Assembly: GCF_037126435.1 (NCBI RefSeq)
Contig: NZ_CP147020.1
Location: 1,139,001-1,203,000 of the forward strand
Source: Bernardetia sp. ABR2-2B
Lineage (GTDB): Bacteria > Bacteroidota > Bacteroidia > Cytophagales > Bernardetiaceae
Length of the DNA: 64,000 nt
Direction of reading: 5' to 3'
Position 1 is the first letter of the stretch. Each line of letters starts with the position of its first letter. Positions 43,486-54,747 of the stretch are shown here, one piece after another. The translations under genes and the position numbers were made by a program. The notes under the pieces are model-generated. The model was not told the origin of the DNA and made no database searches. It was given only the letters and a program-made list of their open reading frames with translations.

Positions 43486-46400
43486 ATGAAAAATTTCAAT
43501 ACTCTACTCTTATTCCTATTACTAGGATTATCTGTTTCTTTTCTCTCAACAGCCCAACCCATTACCCAAAAAGAAAAATTACTTTCTGCCAGTTCACAGG
43601 CAGGAGCGGACTTCGGTCAGGCTGTTGCTATTGATGGTAATATTGCTATTGTAGGAGCTTATGTAGAAAATACTGCTGATGGTAGTAGTGCAGGTGCTGT
43701 TTATATTTATAGATTTGATGGAGCTGACTGGTTAATAGAACAAAGAATAACAGCTAGTGATGCCTTAGCAGGAGACAGGTTTGGTAGCTCTGTTGCTATT
43801 GATGGAAATCGTATCATTATAGGTGTTCCAAGTGCAGATAGTGATAAGGGAAAAGCATATATTTTTGAGTTTTCTACTTCTTGGAATGAGACAGCTATAC
43901 TGACAGCTAGTGATGGAGCTAATTTTAACAAGTTTGGAAATTCAGTTTCAATTTCTGGAGACTATGCCATTGTAGGTGCAAGTGACAAAGATATATCTGG
44001 AGACAACCTAGTAGGGAGTGCTTATATTTTTCAGCGTATAAGTGTTAGTAATTGGACAGAAAGAAGTATTTTATTAGCAGATATACCTACTGAAAACGAT
44101 TTATTTGGAGCTTCAGTAGGTATATCTGGGGATTATGCTATTGTAGGTGTTCCTAGAGATGATGATAATGGTTTTAGTTCGGGTTCAGCTTATATTTTTC
44201 AGCGTAGTGGTACTGACTGGAACTCAATAACTCCTATGAAACTAACAGCTAGTGATGCAGGTAGTAGCTCAGAGTTTGGTATTGCAGTAGCAATAGACGG
44301 AGATTATGCAGTTATTGGTGCTTATACAGATGACGCTATCACTACAAATGCAGGTGCAGGTTATGTATTTGTGCGAAGTGGAGGAAATGCATGGACAGAG
44401 CAGGAAAAGCTAACAGCAACAACTCCTACGGCTAGTGCTTATCTAGGATGGGATGTAGATATAGAAGGAGACTTGGTTGTTTTAGGAGGCTATGGAGAGA
44501 ATTCTCTTACTGGAATGATGGCTATCTATCAGCGAAGTGGCACTACTTGGACTCAGCAAGGAGGAGATTTACGAGCCTGTAACAAGGGAGTGGGAGACCT
44601 GTTTGGATGGTCTGTAGGTATATCTGGAAACAATGCTATTATAGGCGCACCAAGAGAAGATACAGGATTCAATAATGCAGGTGCTGCATATATATTTTGG
44701 GACGGAGCTGTAGCAGATCAAGAGATAAACATACTTGGAAATGGTCTAGATATACCAGATGGTAGTACAACTCCTAGCACAACTAACAATACAGACTTTG
44801 ATGATGTAACACTATCCTCTAGCAGGGAGATTACCTACCGAATAAATAATGAAGGAGGAACAGACTTGACCATTGGAGCAATAAGTATTACTCAGTCAGG
44901 AACTGACTTTTCAATAGTGACTTCTCCTGCAACTACTGTAGCAGGTTGTGATTTTACTACCCTGACAATAAAATTTACCCCCTCTTCATTAGGTGAAAAA
45001 ACAGCTACAATCAATATTGATAATGGAGATGCAGATGAAGGAATTTATAACTTTAATATACGAGGAACAGGTGTAATAAATGACATACCTGCCACAGAAA
45101 GAACTGCTTTGATTGCTTTATATAATGCTACGGGTGGTGCTGATTGGACAAATACAGTTGCAAATGACCAGCCTTGGGATATTGGAAACGCTACAAGTGA
45201 TGTCAGTACGTGGAAAGGAGTTACAGTTGCTGATGTTTCAGGTACTTTACACGTAACAGAAATAAAATTAAATGATAATAAACTAGTTGGAAATATCCCT
45301 CTTTCTTTTTGGGAAGAATTTTCTTTCTTAGAGCGTATAAACTTCTCTACATTCAATGGAAATACAACTAATCCCAATGATTTATCAGCTTCTACAACTC
45401 CCACTACTATAAACTTAAGTAATCTAAAAGAAATAGACTTAGGAAATTCTAAGTTTACTGATGCTAATTTTGAACCTAATTTTATATTTCTTCTAGCAAA
45501 TATTGAGAGAATAGATTTAGCAAGGAATACTTTTTCTAATAGCACAATTCCTAACGGAATAAATCCAAATAACAAGCTAACTGAATTAAACCTTTTCGCT
45601 TCCCAATTTGGAGGAATTATTCCAAGTAACGTTTGGCAAACAAGCCTTGTTTCTATAACCTTGGCAGCAAATAATTTTACTGGAAATATAGACGCAATTG
45701 GTAATGCAACGAATGTACAAGCTATAGAACTTTACAATAATCAACTTACAGGTTCTATTCCTGCTAGTATTGGGGGATTAACAGAACTCACTTATTTTAA
45801 TATTGGAGAAACAAATGGTGGAGTAGCCAATAATTTTGAAGGTAGCTCTGCTAACTCTATTCCTGATGAAATAGGAAACTTAGGAAAAATGGAAGATTTG
45901 TATCTCAATGGAATTAATCTAAAAGGAGAAATCCCTGCAACAATTAAAGATTTAGGCTTTGATGGAAGTAATCATAATTTGCGTTATATTAACCTTGTCA
46001 ATAATAACCTTGAAGGTGCTATTCCTACAGAAATAGGAAGTTTAATAAGCTTAGAAGAACTTTACTTGAGCAATAATAACCTTACTGGCTCTATTCCTAC
46101 TGAGCTAGACAACCTTACTGCTTTAACAGACATTAGCCTTAGTAGGAATGGTCTTAGTGGAAGTATTCCAGACTTATCTGGTCTAATTAACTTAAGAAAG
46201 TTGTACTTAGAAGAAAATGCTTTAGAAGGCTCATTTGCTGATTTGGTAACAACAAGCCTAAGCAATTTGCCTAAGCTAAACAGTTTAGGCTTAAATGACA
46301 ATCAGCTAGAAGGAGTTATTCCAAGCGAAATAAACCAAGTAGGACTTGATGTCTCTCATAACTTAGTATATCTAAACTTAGGAAATAATAATTTAGAAGG

Positions 46401-49400
46401 TGTTATTCCTAACAGTATTAGTGGTCTAACAGCACTCCAAAAACTATATCTTTTTGGTAATGAATTTACTGGCATTCCAGACCTTAATGGATTGGTGCTT
46501 TTAGATGAGTTAGAAATAGAAAATAATTCTTTATTGATGGGTAACTTAGAAGATTTATTAGCTAATGCTCCATCTTCTTTGACTGATCCTGCAAAGTTTG
46601 TCTATTCTCCTCAAGCCCCTTATTCAGTTGCTCAAAATAGTTATACTGTTGTAGCAGGAAATCCTGTTACTTTAGATGCTACTGTGAGTGGTACAGGAAT
46701 AGAGTATCAATGGTACAGACGTACAACGACAAATCCATTCATTGAAGAAATAAGTGGAGCTACAAGTGCTACCTATGAAGCTCCCTCTAGTAGCCAGACT
46801 TATTTTTGTGAAGTAAAGAGTACAGTTTCAAACGGCTCTATAAATCTATTATCTCCCTTAGAGAGCGAAGACATTATCGTAACAGAATCAGAAGCAAATG
46901 CACTACATTTTGATGGTGTAGATGATATTGTAACAATGCACTCTGACTTTAATGCAGCTGATTTCTTTGATGCTGATGTTACCATTGAGTTTTGGATAAA
47001 AACAAGTAGTATGAATAGGGTCATAATGTCAAAATGGAATGAAGGCACTGATGGTACATTCAAAATAGAGACGACAAGCGAAGGCAAGGTTAGTTTTACT
47101 TGGAATACTATATTTGATGATGAACTAGTAATAGAAAGTGATGAAATAATTGCTGACGGAGACTGGCATCATATTGCAATTACTAAAAAAGAAGAAGAAG
47201 GCGGGTTTGGTAGCTCCTATCCAGTTATTATGTGGGTAGATGCCTTACCACAATCTCAAAGACCTTTTAGTAATGATGATATGGCTCAAACTACAAACCC
47301 ATTTATATTAGCAGGAGATAATTCAGGTTCGTTATCTCCATTTGAAGGAGAAATAGACGAGTTGCGTATCTGGGATGTTGCACGTTCTTGTGATAATATT
47401 TATTCTAATCTAAATAATCAAATAAACCCTGTTTCTGAATCTTTTCTATCAGCTTATTATACTTTCAATCAGGGAACAGCAGGAGGAGATAATAGTATAA
47501 TACCAGCAGTAGATAATCTTGAAGATTTTTCAGGTAATGGAAGAGATGGCAGCTTAGATAACTTTTCTTTAACAACAGGAAATATCTCAAACTGGGTAAC
47601 AGGAAATCCTAGTATAAGTGGCTCTACGGATCCAAATAACAATCCTAAGCTATTTCTTTCAGGCTCTGACTTGAATATAGAAAATGGAGATACCACGCCT
47701 TCAGAGGAAGACGGTACTGATTTTGGAATAGTGAGTGGAACAGGTTTTGGCTCTTTTCGCATAATAAACTTAGGCTTTGATGGTTTAAATATCACAAATA
47801 TAGAAAGTGATGATGCTCAATTTACTGTTACTTCTAGCCCCCCTTTACTTCCACTTTCATCTTGTAGTCCTTATTTCTTAGACATTGAGTTTACTCCTAA
47901 TAGTGGCAGTTATGGAGAACAAACTGCTACTATAACCATAGAAAGTAACGATGGAGGAACAACTAGCACTTATACTTTTGATATAAAAGCAGTAGCTACA
48001 CCACAAATAAGAGTTTCTGATGGTGCAAATTCTATTTCAAGTGGCGCATCATTAGTAGATTTTGGAGCAGCAGATAGATGTAATACAATTACAAAAACAT
48101 TCACAATAGAAAATGCTAGAGGCTCTGAACTTGAATTATATGGAAATGTAGAAGTTTCTGGAAACAGCTATTTTGAAGTTACCAGTCAGCCAACAGCATC
48201 TATTATTGATGGTGTTTCTGTTACTTCAACAGAATTTACAATCACTTACACACCTACTGAAGTAGGCATACAAACAGCTACCGTAGCTATTTATAGTAAT
48301 GATGAAAACCAAAACCCTTTTGTATTTGAAATACAAGGAGAAGGAAATAATCCACCTTCACCGTCTTCTTATTCCAATTATGATTGGATAGAAGCAGAAA
48401 CTACCTTTTCTAACGGAGAGGCTTCTTTTTATGATTTGAAGATAGCACAAGACGGAACTCCTTATGTAGCCTTTCAAGATGCAGAGGAAGATGACCGTAC
48501 AACTGTCAGAAAATATAATGGCTTTACTTGGGAAGATGTTGGAGATTTATCTCAACTTCCTTCTGGTGGAGCTATTAATCAAAGCCTAGTTATTGATAAA
48601 GAAGATAATGTATATGTTGCTTATAAAAAGAGCTTCTTTTCAGAAATAGTAGTAGCAAAGTATGATGGTTCGGAGTGGACAAATATAAGTGATGGAGGTA
48701 GTTCTTTTGCTAGTTCTGCTACTAGTGACTTGCAACTCGCTTTAGATTCAGATGATGATTTGTTTCTAGCCTATGAAAATGATTCTGATAGAGCCGTAGT
48801 AGAAAAATATGATGATGATACGTGGGAGGTTTTTGCAGGAATTGCTTCTGATGGAGATGTAGGTTCTATTAGTTTAGCTATAGATAGTTATGATTATCCT
48901 ATTATTGCATTTGAAGATTTTGATAATGGAGGGCGTACTTCTGTAAGAGAGTATGATGGAGAAGGAAGTTGGGGATATATAGGAATGTCTGGCTTTTCTT
49001 CAAGTGCAGCGAATAGTCAAAGTATAGATATAGATAGAAATGGGACTATTTATGTAACTTACAATGAATCAGGAGCTACAAAAGCAGCAAAATATAGTGA
49101 AACGTGGAATGACATTACTACTGCTGACCTACCTACTTCAAACTCAACTCTTGGAAATATACTAGTAGATTTAGAAGGAACGCCTTATATAACCTATAAA
49201 GTTGCTGATGAAGCCATTGTAAAGAAATATAACGGCTCAAGTTGGGAAGAAATAGCTACCAATGCAGGAGATGATGCTTTAGCTGCTCCAGTAATTGCTT
49301 TTAATACAGATGGTGTTTTGCATATTGCTTACCAAAACAACGATGATAATACAGGAAGACTAAAGAAATATATTCCTACTTCTTCTGAAATAAGTGTAGA

Positions 49401-52400
49401 GGCAAACTCTAATCCTATTGTAGATGGTTCTACTACCTTTGATGTAAGTAATAATACTGAATTTGGAAATGTAGATATTTCTACCCCAAAAAGTCTTGGA
49501 TATACTATTAATAATACAGGAAATACAGACCTAAACATCTTTTCTATTGGCTTATTGACAACTACGACAGAGTTTACAATCAACCCAAGCCCACCTACTT
49601 CTATTGCAGCTTTCAGTAGTGCTACATTTACAGTTACTTTTAGTCCTACTGCTTCTGACACATACAATGATATAGTTACAATAAATACAGACAACTGCGA
49701 AAATCCAACCTACACGTTTGGTATTCAAGGAACAGGACTTGCACCTGATATTTTATTACAAGACCTATCTGCTACTACAATTGCAGAGTCCTCTTTTATA
49801 GATATGGGAGAAATGGAATACTGTCTTTCGTCTGATTTTGGCGTTCGTATCAAAAATAATGGAAGTGGAGAACTCTTAATAACTGATATTTCTAGTTCAA
49901 ATGCTAGTGATTTTGCTGTTTCTACTTTTACTAGCTCAATAGCTCCTTTTAGTGAAAGTACCTTTACCATTACTTTTACTTCTAATGCTAATCTAGGCTT
50001 ACAAAGCTCTACAATTAGCATTCAAACAAATGACCCAGATACTCCCAATTACGATTTTAATATAACGGGTACAAGGGTAAATCAAGCACCTCTTACAGTT
50101 TCTTCTGCTCCTACTGACCAAACATTTGAGATTAATACTGCTAACTGTGATTTTACGAATAGCAGTGCTGATATAGCTGATGTGATTGTAACAGATATTT
50201 GTAACGATGCTATTAGTTATAATTATGAATTCAGTGGGGCAACATCTGCAACCTCTCTAACAACACTTCAAAACCAAGCATTTGCCTTAGGAATAACAAC
50301 AGTAGATTGGAGAGCAGAAGACACAAACAGTAATTTTGCTACTGGAACTTTCACAATAACTGTCATTGACACTAGAGAAATAAGTGTAGAAGGAAATAGC
50401 ACTAGCATAGCAAATGGAGATACTTCTCCTTCTTTTGCTGATGATACAGACTTCGGAGATGTAGGTATTTCTACTACCAAGACAGTAACTTACACTATCC
50501 AAAATACAGGAACAGAAACTTTGAATATTTCTTCTATAAATGTATCTACCACTCCATCAGAGTTTACTGTAAGCAATATTTCTTCTCTTACTGTTTTAGC
50601 TGGAGAGTCTGCAACTTTTGATGTCAGTTTTACTCCTTCTACGCTCATTTCTTATTCTACTACTGTTACTATTATTAGTAATGATTGTGAAGATGGAAGT
50701 TATCAATTTGCTATTCAAGGACAGGGAATAGTAGGGCAAGAAATAAATGTAACAGGAAATGGAAATACCATCGCAGATGAAGATTTTACCCCATCTTTAG
50801 CTGACCATACTATTTTCCCTACTACCCTAACCTGTGGAAGTGCTTCTTCTACTCGTACTTATACTATTGAGAGTGTTGGCTCAACAGATTTAATGATAGA
50901 TAATATTACTTTAATAACTCCTACTGGGGATTTTACATTAGCTAATTTACCTACTGATTTCCCTTCTACTCCTCTTATTCTTCCTTCTGGCGAAACCTAC
51001 TCTTTTGATGTCGTTTTTAACCCTTCTACTACGGGAAATCAAACGGTTCTTATGAGAATAGAGAATAATGATGTTAATGAAGGTATTTATAATTTTGATA
51101 TGCAAGGTGAAGGCATAAATGATACACAAGCACCTATCTTGGTAGCTATGCAAGACTTCACTAGGAATACTAATCCAACAGATTGTTTTTATACTAACCA
51201 AACTACTCCTACAACACAGCAAATTCCGAATGGAACAGCAAGTGATAATTGTAGAATAGCTTCTTATAATTATTCTTTGAGTGGAGCTACTTTGGGTAGT
51301 CCAAACTCTTTAGAAGGTATTGAGTTCAATACAGGGGTTACGACAGTAAGATGGACAGCTAGAGATGAAAATGGTAATGTTTCTGATGTAGATGAGTTTA
51401 CAGTAACTGTTATTGATAATCAAATCCCAATTATTGAAGCTCCTTCTTCTATCTCAATAAATGCAGATTTATATTCCTGTACTGTCGATACAACAGGTTT
51501 GAGTATTGGAACTCCTATCGTTTCGGATAATTGTTTGGTCAGAGTTTTCAATGATGCACCTGCACTTTTTCCTCTTGGAGAAACAACTGTTCTTTGGACA
51601 GCCATAGATTCAGCAGGAAATACAGCAACTGATGAACAAATCGTTACGGTTATAGAACAATTCTTTGTCTCTCCTTCCGATTCACTTATTTTGGTAGATA
51701 TTTATAACCAAACAGGAGGACAAAATTGGGTAATTCCTTGGGACTTGACTACGCCAGTTTCTACTTGGAACGGAGTAGGGATAAGTTGTGGACAAATAAG
51801 TAGCCTTGATTTATCTAATAATAATCTTGTCGGAACGCTTCCAATTTCTATTTTGGATTTATCTCAACTCAACTCTTCTGGTTTTACTTTGAGAATACAA
51901 GGAAACAGACTTAGTTTTGGCTCATCAGAGAATTTTGTAGGTCAGATTCCAAACTTTACATATTCGCCACAAGCTAAAATTTATTCTCCTCGTACAGAGA
52001 TTATTTCGGAGGGAGATTCTATTACCTTTAATTCTGAAACAGAAGGGGAGTTTTCTTTTTATCAATGGTACAAAGACCAAAGCCCTATAAATGGAGCAAC
52101 TTCTAAAACCTTTACCATCACAAATGCACTTCCTTCCGATGCAGGTATTTATTTTTGTAGAATAAATAATTCGGCATCTAGTCAGCTTATTTTAGAGCGT
52201 CATTCAATCAAATTGATTGTAGAAGGATTTGTGAATGAAACAGATTCACTTGCCTTAGTTACCGTATTCAATGAAACAGGTGGAAATACGACGTGGGATA
52301 GACCATGGGACTTAACAAAACCTGTCGCTACGTGGGAAGGTGTAACACTTTCAGGAGATAAAATAACCGAACTTGATTTATCTTCTCGAAACATGACAGG

Positions 52401-54033
52401 TACACTACCAGATGTTTTTGATGCCGAACTATTTTCAGAGCTTCGTTATTTGAGTTTCTTTGATAATGACTTGGAAGGTCAAATTCCTGCAACAGTTGGA
52501 GATATTGTAACACTAACTTATTTGGATTTGGATAAAAATAATTTTGAAGGTGCTGTTCCTGCTTCATTTGGTAGTCTTACAAACCTTCAAACTCTTTGGC
52601 TTTCAAGAAATAATCTGAATGAGTTACCTAATGATATTGGGAATTTAATAGCACTAAAAAACCTATCTCTAAACGAGAATAACTTTACAAACCTTCCTGA
52701 AACACTAGGGAGTTTGAGTAACCTTTTAGTATTGAATGTAAGTGATAATCAACTAACAGACTTGCCTACTTCAATTACAAACCTTCAAAAACTTACTCAA
52801 CTTTATGTAAATCTGAATTTTGTCAGTGCGCTTCCTTTAGGAATGGAAAACCTAACTTCTTTAGTAACTTTTGAGATAAATCTAAATAATTTATCTTCAT
52901 TAGATGCAGGTTTATTAGAGCTTGATAATTTAAAGGAATTTAGAGTAGCAGAAAATAGACTAGAATTTGATGATTTATTGCCTTTCGCTACCTCTAGTTT
53001 TTCAGTATTTGATTATGCTCCTCAAGCTCCTATTAATGAAAAAGCTAATATCTTAGTTGCTGTTAATTCTACAGTTTCGTTTACCATTCAAACAACAGGA
53101 AACGGAAATACCTATCAATGGCTGAAAGATGGAGAACCTATTTCTATGCTTCAAAACTTTTCTATAAGTCAAGTTCAGAATACGGACAGAGGAGTTTATA
53201 CAGCTTTTGTCAAAAATTCAAGTTTACCTACTCTGACTTTAGAGCGTCGTTCGATAGAACTAAATATAGAATGTCAGTCTGGTTTGAGTTTTGAAATAGA
53301 ACAACCTCAACAAACTACTTTTTGCCAAGAGCAACCTTTTGGGCTGCAACTAGCTATCAATGCAGACTTTACAGCAGATAATCAGATTCGTTGGAGAAAA
53401 GACGGAGTTATTTTGGCTTTTGCAAACGAAAACAACTATACAGTTACGCAGTCAGGAACATACACAGCCGAAGTATTGACAGCAAATGGATGTACGGCTG
53501 TTTCCAACAAAATAGAAATCACAAGGCTTCCAAACCCAGAAGTTAGCATTTCTTTAGTTGATGAAAAAGTATTAGAAAGTACAATCAATACGCAAGAACC
53601 AGTAACATATCAATGGTTGAAAGATGGAAATCCTATTGAAAATGCTTCTGAAAATTCTTATACGCCAACCGAAACAGCAGAGTATAGCTTACTTATCTTG
53701 ACAGAAACAGGTTGTACTTCAGTTTCTGAAACTATCATCTTTACGACTGATGGAGTTACTGGAATAGAAGAACCAAAAGAGTTGAGAGAATTAGCACTTT
53801 TCCCTAATCCAAACAATGGAGCTTTCTTTATTGATTTTGGAACAATTGCTCCAAACGGACAAGCAAGTTTTGTTTTGATTGATGCTATTGGAAGAAAAAT
53901 AAACTTAAAGACACAAAAAATCTCTTCTACACGCTTCAAAGCAAAAACAATCAACTTAGCAGGAGGAATTTATTACCTACAAATCCAAACTAAAGATGGA
54001 CTTGCTTTCCGTAAGTTTGTGATAGAAGAGTAA
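43486..54033 (+). CDS. Giant modular T9SS-secreted protein (about 3515 aa)
   Basis: The ATG at 43486 gives a signal peptide (MKNFNTLLLFLLLGLSVSF, then LSTAQ); a longer frame from 43342 overlaps the promoter and terminator and is rejected. Order: FG-GAP/integrin-like repeats (30-406, FGxxVAIDGDYAIVGA); anchor-D module (410-530); LRR block (533-1041); Ig-like (1043-1135); LamG (1136-1375); two anchor-D modules (1385-1621); a propeller-like domain (1633-1963); anchor-D (1966-2198); HYR-like (2201-2295); anchor-D (2298-2543); two HYR-like (2548-2725); LRR+Ig (2728-2913); LRR+Ig (2916-3261); Ig-like (3263-3421); T9SS sorting domain (3431-3515, ELALFPNPNNGAFFIDFG). Likely an adhesin. Confidence 0.9.
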   Translation: MKNFNTLLLFLLLGLSVSFLSTAQPITQKEKLLSASSQAGADFGQAVAIDGNIAIVGAYVENTADGSSAGAVYIYRFDGADWLIEQRITASDALAGDRFGSSVAIDGNRIIIGVPSADSDKGKAYIFEFSTSWNETAILTASDGANFNKFGNSVSISGDYAIVGASDKDISGDNLVGSAYIFQRISVSNWTERSILLADIPTENDLFGASVGISGDYAIVGVPRDDDNGFSSGSAYIFQRSGTDWNSITPMKLTASDAGSSSEFGIAVAIDGDYAVIGAYTDDAITTNAGAGYVFVRSGGNAWTEQEKLTATTPTASAYLGWDVDIEGDLVVLGGYGENSLTGMMAIYQRSGTTWTQQGGDLRACNKGVGDLFGWSVGISGNNAIIGAPREDTGFNNAGAAYIFWDGAVADQEINILGNGLDIPDGSTTPSTTNNTDFDDVTLSSSREITYRINNEGGTDLTIGAISITQSGTDFSIVTSPATTVAGCDFTTLTIKFTPSSLGEKTATINIDNGDADEGIYNFNIRGTGVINDIPATERTALIALYNATGGADWTNTVANDQPWDIGNATSDVSTWKGVTVADVSGTLHVTEIKLNDNKLVGNIPLSFWEEFSFLERINFSTFNGNTTNPNDLSASTTPTTINLSNLKEIDLGNSKFTDANFEPNFIFLLANIERIDLARNTFSNSTIPNGINPNNKLTELNLFASQFGGIIPSNVWQTSLVSITLAANNFTGNIDAIGNATNVQAIELYNNQLTGSIPASIGGLTELTYFNIGETNGGVANNFEGSSANSIPDEIGNLGKMEDLYLNGINLKGEIPATIKDLGFDGSNHNLRYINLVNNNLEGAIPTEIGSLISLEELYLSNNNLTGSIPTELDNLTALTDISLSRNGLSGSIPDLSGLINLRKLYLEENALEGSFADLVTTSLSNLPKLNSLGLNDNQLEGVIPSEINQVGLDVSHNLVYLNLGNNNLEGVIPNSISGLTALQKLYLFGNEFTGIPDLNGLVLLDELEIENNSLLMGNLEDLLANAPSSLTDPAKFVYSPQAPYSVAQNSYTVVAGNPVTLDATVSGTGIEYQWYRRTTTNPFIEEISGATSATYEAPSSSQTYFCEVKSTVSNGSINLLSPLESEDIIVTESEANALHFDGVDDIVTMHSDFNAADFFDADVTIEFWIKTSSMNRVIMSKWNEGTDGTFKIETTSEGKVSFTWNTIFDDELVIESDEIIADGDWHHIAITKKEEEGGFGSSYPVIMWVDALPQSQRPFSNDDMAQTTNPFILAGDNSGSLSPFEGEIDELRIWDVARSCDNIYSNLNNQINPVSESFLSAYYTFNQGTAGGDNSIIPAVDNLEDFSGNGRDGSLDNFSLTTGNISNWVTGNPSISGSTDPNNNPKLFLSGSDLNIENGDTTPSEEDGTDFGIVSGTGFGSFRIINLGFDGLNITNIESDDAQFTVTSSPPLLPLSSCSPYFLDIEFTPNSGSYGEQTATITIESNDGGTTSTYTFDIKAVATPQIRVSDGANSISSGASLVDFGAADRCNTITKTFTIENARGSELELYGNVEVSGNSYFEVTSQPTASIIDGVSVTSTEFTITYTPTEVGIQTATVAIYSNDENQNPFVFEIQGEGNNPPSPSSYSNYDWIEAETTFSNGEASFYDLKIAQDGTPYVAFQDAEEDDRTTVRKYNGFTWEDVGDLSQLPSGGAINQSLVIDKEDNVYVAYKKSFFSEIVVAKYDGSEWTNISDGGSSFASSATSDLQLALDSDDDLFLAYENDSDRAVVEKYDDDTWEVFAGIASDGDVGSISLAIDSYDYPIIAFEDFDNGGRTSVREYDGEGSWGYIGMSGFSSSAANSQSIDIDRNGTIYVTYNESGATKAAKYSETWNDITTADLPTSNSTLGNILVDLEGTPYITYKVADEAIVKKYNGSSWEEIATNAGDDALAAPVIAFNTDGVLHIAYQNNDDNTGRLKKYIPTSSEISVEANSNPIVDGSTTFDVSNNTEFGNVDISTPKSLGYTINNTGNTDLNIFSIGLLTTTTEFTINPSPPTSIAAFSSATFTVTFSPTASDTYNDIVTINTDNCENPTYTFGIQGTGLAPDILLQDLSATTIAESSFIDMGEMEYCLSSDFGVRIKNNGSGELLITDISSSNASDFAVSTFTSSIAPFSESTFTITFTSNANLGLQSSTISIQTNDPDTPNYDFNITGTRVNQAPLTVSSAPTDQTFEINTANCDFTNSSADIADVIVTDICNDAISYNYEFSGATSATSLTTLQNQAFALGITTVDWRAEDTNSNFATGTFTITVIDTREISVEGNSTSIANGDTSPSFADDTDFGDVGISTTKTVTYTIQNTGTETLNISSINVSTTPSEFTVSNISSLTVLAGESATFDVSFTPSTLISYSTTVTIISNDCEDGSYQFAIQGQGIVGQEINVTGNGNTIADEDFTPSLADHTIFPTTLTCGSASSTRTYTIESVGSTDLMIDNITLITPTGDFTLANLPTDFPSTPLILPSGETYSFDVVFNPSTTGNQTVLMRIENNDVNEGIYNFDMQGEGINDTQAPILVAMQDFTRNTNPTDCFYTNQTTPTTQQIPNGTASDNCRIASYNYSLSGATLGSPNSLEGIEFNTGVTTVRWTARDENGNVSDVDEFTVTVIDNQIPIIEAPSSISINADLYSCTVDTTGLSIGTPIVSDNCLVRVFNDAPALFPLGETTVLWTAIDSAGNTATDEQIVTVIEQFFVSPSDSLILVDIYNQTGGQNWVIPWDLTTPVSTWNGVGISCGQISSLDLSNNNLVGTLPISILDLSQLNSSGFTLRIQGNRLSFGSSENFVGQIPNFTYSPQAKIYSPRTEIISEGDSITFNSETEGEFSFYQWYKDQSPINGATSKTFTITNALPSDAGIYFCRINNSASSQLILERHSIKLIVEGFVNETDSLALVTVFNETGGNTTWDRPWDLTKPVATWEGVTLSGDKITELDLSSRNMTGTLPDVFDAELFSELRYLSFFDNDLEGQIPATVGDIVTLTYLDLDKNNFEGAVPASFGSLTNLQTLWLSRNNLNELPNDIGNLIALKNLSLNENNFTNLPETLGSLSNLLVLNVSDNQLTDLPTSITNLQKLTQLYVNLNFVSALPLGMENLTSLVTFEINLNNLSSLDAGLLELDNLKEFRVAENRLEFDDLLPFATSSFSVFDYAPQAPINEKANILVAVNSTVSFTIQTTGNGNTYQWLKDGEPISMLQNFSISQVQNTDRGVYTAFVKNSSLPTLTLERRSIELNIECQSGLSFEIEQPQQTTFCQEQPFGLQLAINADFTADNQIRWRKDGVILAFANENNYTVTQSGTYTAEVLTANGCTAVSNKIEITRLPNPEVSISLVDEKVLESTINTQEPVTYQWLKDGNPIENASENSYTPTETAEYSLLILTETGCTSVSETIIFTTDGVTGIEEPKELRELALFPNPNNGAFFIDFGTIAPNGQASFVLIDAIGRKINLKTQKISSTRFKAKTINLAGGIYYLQIQTKDGLAFRKFVIEE

Positions 54034-54054
54034 AATACCTACAAATAAATCAGT

Positions 54055-54094
54055 AAAAACTCTTTTACCTCTCAAGGGTAGAAGAGTTTTTTTT
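54055..54094 (+). terminator. Terminator after the second giant gene
   Basis: The arms AAAAACTCTTTTACC and GGGTAGAAGAGTTTTTTTT form an imperfect 14-bp stem with an eight-T tail, about 20 bp after the stop. Confidence 0.8.
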
Positions 54095-54197
54095 GTGCTA
54101 GTAAGAACAACTTCACCTTTAACATCAAAAACATAGAACACTTTGTATCAATATCTTACAAATAGCAGAAAAAGACTATTTTAGTATGCAAGCATAC

Positions 54198-54228
54198 TTG
54201 TTGAATAGATTAGAGTTGATTAATTTTG
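54198..54228 (+). promoter_or_regulatory. Promoter TTG-N20-TAATTTTG
   Basis: TTG at 54198-54200 (or 54201-54203), then TAATTTTG at 54221-54228, a good Bacteroidota promoter 34 bp upstream of the ATG at 54262. Confidence 0.6.
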
Positions 54229-54261
54229 CAGTAATTCCCCACTAAATAAAATAAAATAATT

Positions 54262-54663
54262 ATGATATTACTAGACAATAAATATGTAACTGTAAAGCAT
54301 TACGAAAGTGAAAAATGTATTTCCTATTCTTGGCGAGGCTTTGTTCCTAGCAAAATTTTAAGAAATACACTTATTGATGTACTGCGTTGGATAGAAGAAT
54401 ACAATATCACTAGTATAATCAATGACGCAAAACAAATTGGAGCAGTAGGACAGGCAGACCAAGAGTGGATAACTGAAGAATTTACTCCCAAACTAACAAA
54501 GACTAGTATCAAATTATCAGCTATTATATTTCCAATTTCTGTTTTTGGCAAAATTTCTAGCCAAGAGATAGGAAAGAAAAATCCTGTTGATGATATGGGT
54601 AGAATTATTACCAACTATTTCGAAACAGAGGAGAAAGCACTAGAATGGATAAAAATATCATAA
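54262..54663 (+). CDS. SpoIIAA/STAS-like protein
   Basis: A 133-aa cytosolic protein. The order of strands and helices (YVTVKHYESEKCISYSWRGF, LIDVLRWIEEYNITSIINDAK, SIKLSAIIFPISVFGKI, TNYFETEEKALEWIKIS) matches the SpoIIAA/STAS-like family common in Bacteroidota, which bind lipids or partner proteins. The canonical phospho-serine is not visible. It has its own promoter and terminator. Confidence 0.65.
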   Translation: MILLDNKYVTVKHYESEKCISYSWRGFVPSKILRNTLIDVLRWIEEYNITSIINDAKQIGAVGQADQEWITEEFTPKLTKTSIKLSAIIFPISVFGKISSQEIGKKNPVDDMGRIITNYFETEEKALEWIKIS

Positions 54664-54683
54664 ACTCTACTACATCATACAAA

Positions 54684-54720
54684 AAAGGTCTGTTTAAAAC
54701 TAAGTAAACAGACCTTTCTT
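54684..54720. terminator. Terminator of the STAS-like gene
   Basis: A perfect 13-bp stem, AAAGGTCTGTTTA (54684-54696) with TAAACAGACCTTT (54705-54717), A-run before and T-rich after, 20 bp past the stop. Confidence 0.85.
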
Positions 54721-54747
54721 ATTTGAAAAAGAAATTTGCATTTTATG

